The position numbers and the translations under genes are program-made. This document shows positions 62,075-64,000 of a DNA stretch of 64,000 bases, one piece after another. Under the pieces are notes generated by a model. It saw only the letters and a list, made by a program, of their open reading frames with translations. It was not told where the DNA came from and ran no database searches. The stretch is from Desulfovibrionaceae bacterium (lineage in GTDB: Bacteria > Desulfobacterota > Desulfovibrionia > Desulfovibrionales > Desulfovibrionaceae). Every line of letters begins with the position of its first letter. Within the stretch, counting starts at the first letter, position 1. Location of the stretch: NCBI GenBank assembly GCA_009773665.1, contig WSYE01000001.1, positions 62,001-126,000 on the forward strand, given 5' to 3'.

Positions 62075-62139
62075 TTCTTCCACGACGCCCAACCTTCTCT
62101 CAAATATAACGACGCAACCAGAGACGTAATTTCAGCCAC

Positions 62140-63342
62140 ATGCTCAACTACTATTCCGAACTCACGTTCTACGCGCTGATCATCCCGGCGCTGATCGCCT
62201 ACCGGCTCGTCTCCCCGCGTTTGTCGCCGGGCTGGCGCGCCGCTGCGCTCTCTCTCGTCTCGCTGCCGTTCCTGGCGCTGTTATCCGGCGGGCGCACCTT
62301 CCTGCCGCTGCTCTTTGCCAGCGTGGCGCTCCTGTATGTCGGCGTCCGGCGCGTGCGGGCCGGGGGGCGCGTGTGGCCGTGGGTGGTCCTGTGGGTGGCG
62401 CTCCTGGTGCTGGCCAAGCACCCGGTGTATGTGTCCTGGCTGCCGATTGTCGAAGAAAGCGGCGCGCGCATCTCAGGCTGGGGCTGGATGGGCTTCTCCT
62501 ACTTCGTGTTCCGGGCCATCGACGCCCTGTTCCAGGCCCGTCGCAAGGACTTGTCCTTCGGTCTGCCCGAGACTGCCGCGCTGGGCCTGTACTTCGCGCC
62601 CTACGTGTCCGGCCCGGTCAACCGCGTGGCCACCCTGGCCAAGGACCTCTCCGCGCCGGACGCGCCGCTCGATTTCCAGCGGACGCGCGCCGCCATCATC
62701 CGCATGAGCCTTGGCGTCATCAAGATTCTGCTGCTCTCCAAATGGGCCTACTTCTCAAGCGTGGCCGCCCCGGAGTTCCTGGACGCGCGCCTGCCTGGGC
62801 TTTTCGGGCTGGCGATTGGGGCCTGGGCCTACTACCTGTTCATCTATTTCGACTTCTCCGGCTATACGGATGTGGCCGTGGGCCTGTCCGGGCTGTTCGG
62901 CGTGCGCCTGCCCGAGAACTTCAACCGGCCCTTCCTGGCGGCCAACATCCAGGAGTTCTGGAACCGCTGGCACATGAGTCTCTCCACCTGGTTTCGTGAC
63001 TACCTGTTCTTCCCGTCGCTCAAGTCGCTACGCCTGCGTCTGCCGGGCCTGCACCCCCAGGCCGCCCAGGCCGGGGCGCTGTTCGTCACCTTCCTGTCCA
63101 TGGGGGCCTGGCACGGCGACGGCCTCAATTGGGTGGTCTACGGGCTGTTCCACGGCTGTTCCATGGCCCTGTGGTCGCTCAAGCGCGGGCTGGAAGATGG
63201 GTACGCGCCGGACTTCTTTGCCGCCCTGCGCGAAAATAAGGCCTATGTCTGGCTCTGCCGCGCCTTCACCTTCAACTACATCTGCTTCGGCATGCTCCTG
63301 ATGCTCGACTTCAAGACCCTGGCGCTGCTCCTGGCGGGCTGA
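62140..63342 (+). CDS. MBOAT O-acyltransferase, DltB-like
   Basis: A 400-residue protein with ten or more membrane helices. MBOAT signatures: YLFIYFDFSGYTDVAVGLSGLFG, LPENFNRPFLAANIQEFWNRWHMSLSTW (broken here by family convention), and the catalytic histidine in GAWHGDGLNWVVYGLFHG. DltB moves the activated group across the membrane. It lies behind the other dlt-like genes but with a 394-nt repeat-filled gap, so it may have its own promoter. Confidence 0.88.
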   Translation: MLNYYSELTFYALIIPALIAYRLVSPRLSPGWRAAALSLVSLPFLALLSGGRTFLPLLFASVALLYVGVRRVRAGGRVWPWVVLWVALLVLAKHPVYVSWLPIVEESGARISGWGWMGFSYFVFRAIDALFQARRKDLSFGLPETAALGLYFAPYVSGPVNRVATLAKDLSAPDAPLDFQRTRAAIIRMSLGVIKILLLSKWAYFSSVAAPEFLDARLPGLFGLAIGAWAYYLFIYFDFSGYTDVAVGLSGLFGVRLPENFNRPFLAANIQEFWNRWHMSLSTWFRDYLFFPSLKSLRLRLPGLHPQAAQAGALFVTFLSMGAWHGDGLNWVVYGLFHGCSMALWSLKRGLEDGYAPDFFAALRENKAYVWLCRAFTFNYICFGMLLMLDFKTLALLLAG

Positions 63343-63350
63343 AACAGGAA

Positions 63351-63413
63351 GAGCTGGGCTCCGCCCAGACCCAGCAGGGGCGCTGCCCCTGCACCCCGGC
63401 GGGCTCCCTGGAC
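63351..63413. repeat. REP-like double palindrome
   Basis: CTGGGC with GCCCAG and CAGGGGCG with CGCTGCCCCTG form two hairpins, followed by CCCGGCGGGCTCCCTGG. Build and position as the element at 56373. It may also end the dltB transcript. Confidence 0.55.
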
Positions 63414-63448
63414 CCGGCTTTCCGCTTCGCGTCGTGTGCGGTTAGCTT

Positions 63449-63487
63449 GTGCAGGTTGTTGCACAAATTGGTGCAGTTGCACTGCAC
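63449..63487 (+). promoter_or_regulatory. candidate enhancer (UAS) of sigma-54 promoter
   Basis: Five copies of TGCAC or its complement GTGCA lie within 39 nt (63449, 63460, 63471, 63478, 63483). They are 62 to 100 nt upstream of the sigma-54 site, the right range for a NtrC-type activator. Spacing of 11 nt between the first three fits one helix turn. Confidence 0.45.
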
Positions 63488-63548
63488 ACAAAAGTCTCTG
63501 TTGCTCTTTCTCGTTGGATGGTGCTTAGTATTACGAGGTTTTACCCGA

Positions 63549-63564
63549 TGGCACGGCAAATGCT
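63549..63564 (+). promoter_or_regulatory. sigma-54 promoter
   Basis: TGGCACGGCAAATGCT keeps GG and GC exactly 10 nt apart and matches TGGCACG-N4-TTGCW in all but one position. It lies 38 nt before the start of a ZraP-like gene; zraP in E. coli is sigma-54 dependent. Confidence 0.72.
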
Positions 63565-63582
63565 ACCAATACGGTAGCATTT
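63558..63582. promoter_or_regulatory. 10-bp perfect palindrome at the transcription start
   Basis: AAATGCTACC, 5-nt centre AATAC, GGTAGCATTT. It overlaps the -12 element and the expected start site, so it could be an operator or a 5' hairpin of the mRNA. The T-run is too short for a terminator. Confidence 0.5.
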
Positions 63583-63602
63583 AAACCCAAGGGAGCATCT
63601 CC

Positions 63603-64000
63603 ATGAGCAAGACATCTCGTATTTTCCAGACCTTCGGCGGCATCACCCTGGCCTTCCTCGTAGGCGTCGCGGCTATCGCCGCCCAGGACAAGGCCGCAAG
63701 CCATTCCGGCGGAGGTGACCACCCGCAGGCCGCCAAGACCGATCCCGCTCCGGCAGCCGCAGCCGCCACGACTTCCGCAGTGCCCACTACCTACGCTCCC
63801 GGCCTGCCCGGCTGGATCAAGAATCTGCCCGCCGACAAGCAGGAGGCAGCCCGCAAGATCTGGCTGGTGGACGGACGCGTCATCCACGCCAGTAAGGAAA
63901 TGGTCACGGCCAAGCGCCACGAGCTGGACGCGCTCCTTACCCTGCCGACCTCCGACGACAAGGCCATAGCGGCCCAGGTGAAGGAAATCGCCACCTGGGA
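63603..64000 (+). CDS. ZraP-like periplasmic metal-stress protein (partial)
   Basis: The gene starts at 63603 behind AAGGGA and is open to the window edge (132 codons visible). It has an N-terminal signal (ITLAFLVGVAAIAAQ), an Ala/Pro-rich linker, and then GWIKNLPADKQEAARKIW and MVTAKRHELDALL, the pattern of Spy/CpxP/ZraP-type zinc-resistance proteins. Such proteins act as periplasmic chaperones under metal or envelope stress. The sigma-54 promoter supports the ZraP assignment. Confidence 0.75.
   Translation, partial: MSKTSRIFQTFGGITLAFLVGVAAIAAQDKAASHSGGGDHPQAAKTDPAPAAAAATTSAVPTTYAPGLPGWIKNLPADKQEAARKIWLVDGRVIHASKEMVTAKRHELDALLTLPTSDDKAIAAQVKEIATW

Larger units (their letters stand above)
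61746..62139. other. intergenic region with two REP-like palindromes
   Basis: 394 bases between the adenylation gene and the MBOAT gene, without a supported gene. REP-like palindromes lie at 61828-61865 and 62042-62074, in opposite orientation, and enclose an AT-rich part with the hairpin GGTTTTTGAAAACC at about 61954-61967. The pair and the spacer may be one composite repeat unit. Confidence 0.55.

Overview
The window looks like a chromosome segment of a GC-rich Gram-negative sulfate reducer of the Desulfovibrio type. That assignment is an inference from gene content and codon style; no rRNA is present. The layout is host DNA (1 to about 9300), one complete Mu-like transposable prophage of about 40 kb (about 9310 to 49340), then host DNA again (about 49400 to 64000).

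Left host part: a full kdp potassium operon (small membrane ORF, kdpF, kdpA, kdpB, kdpC, kdpD, kdpE), followed by a gene-poor stretch with the remains of one decayed gene.

Prophage: the order follows phage Mu almost throughout. A LexA-like repressor faces the early genes. One early gene is cut by an IS5/IS427-type element, with exact 3-bp target duplications. Then come the MuA-type transposase (DDE = D272, D338, E378), MuB ATPase, DUF3164, GemA/gp16 and Mor genes; the lysis genes (holin, transglycosylase, Rz with nested Rz1); head genes (DUF1804, terminase, portal, gpF, gpG, protease/scaffold, gpT, gp36, gp37); contractile tail genes (sheath, tube, frameshifted chaperone, tape measure, gpN, gpP, gp45 to gp48); fibre genes; and a Com plus DNA methyltransferase pair where Mu carries com-mom. 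Inverted copies of a CGATTTGGCACTGA site mark the two ends.

Accessory DNA in the prophage: AT-rich genes unlike the phage backbone sit at four places (18360-19547, 22399-22620, 27837-29421, 40245-41838). Three of the four insertions end just before a repeated 50-nt element: a 19-nt motif with a TGAA-N4-TTCA dyad, a 13-nt spacer, and a 7-bp stem with a 4-nt loop whose arm sequences differ but still pair. The elements precede the lysis, head and baseplate operons, which are the positions of Mu promoters Plys, PI and PP. They are probably late promoters or leaders. The cargo includes a two-gene minus-strand cassette that may be a defence system and a membrane protein with two related halves.

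Right host part: tRNA-Pro(TGG) with its terminator, a PAS/XRE regulator divergent from a histidine kinase, an acyltransferase, the conserved rpsB-tsf-pyrH-frr-uppS block, and a dlt-like cluster (SGNH-like protein, a 42-aa DltX-like peptide, carrier protein, adenylation enzyme, MBOAT). The window ends in a ZraP-like metal-stress gene with a good sigma-54 promoter. Palindromic REP-like elements recur in the host intergenic regions.
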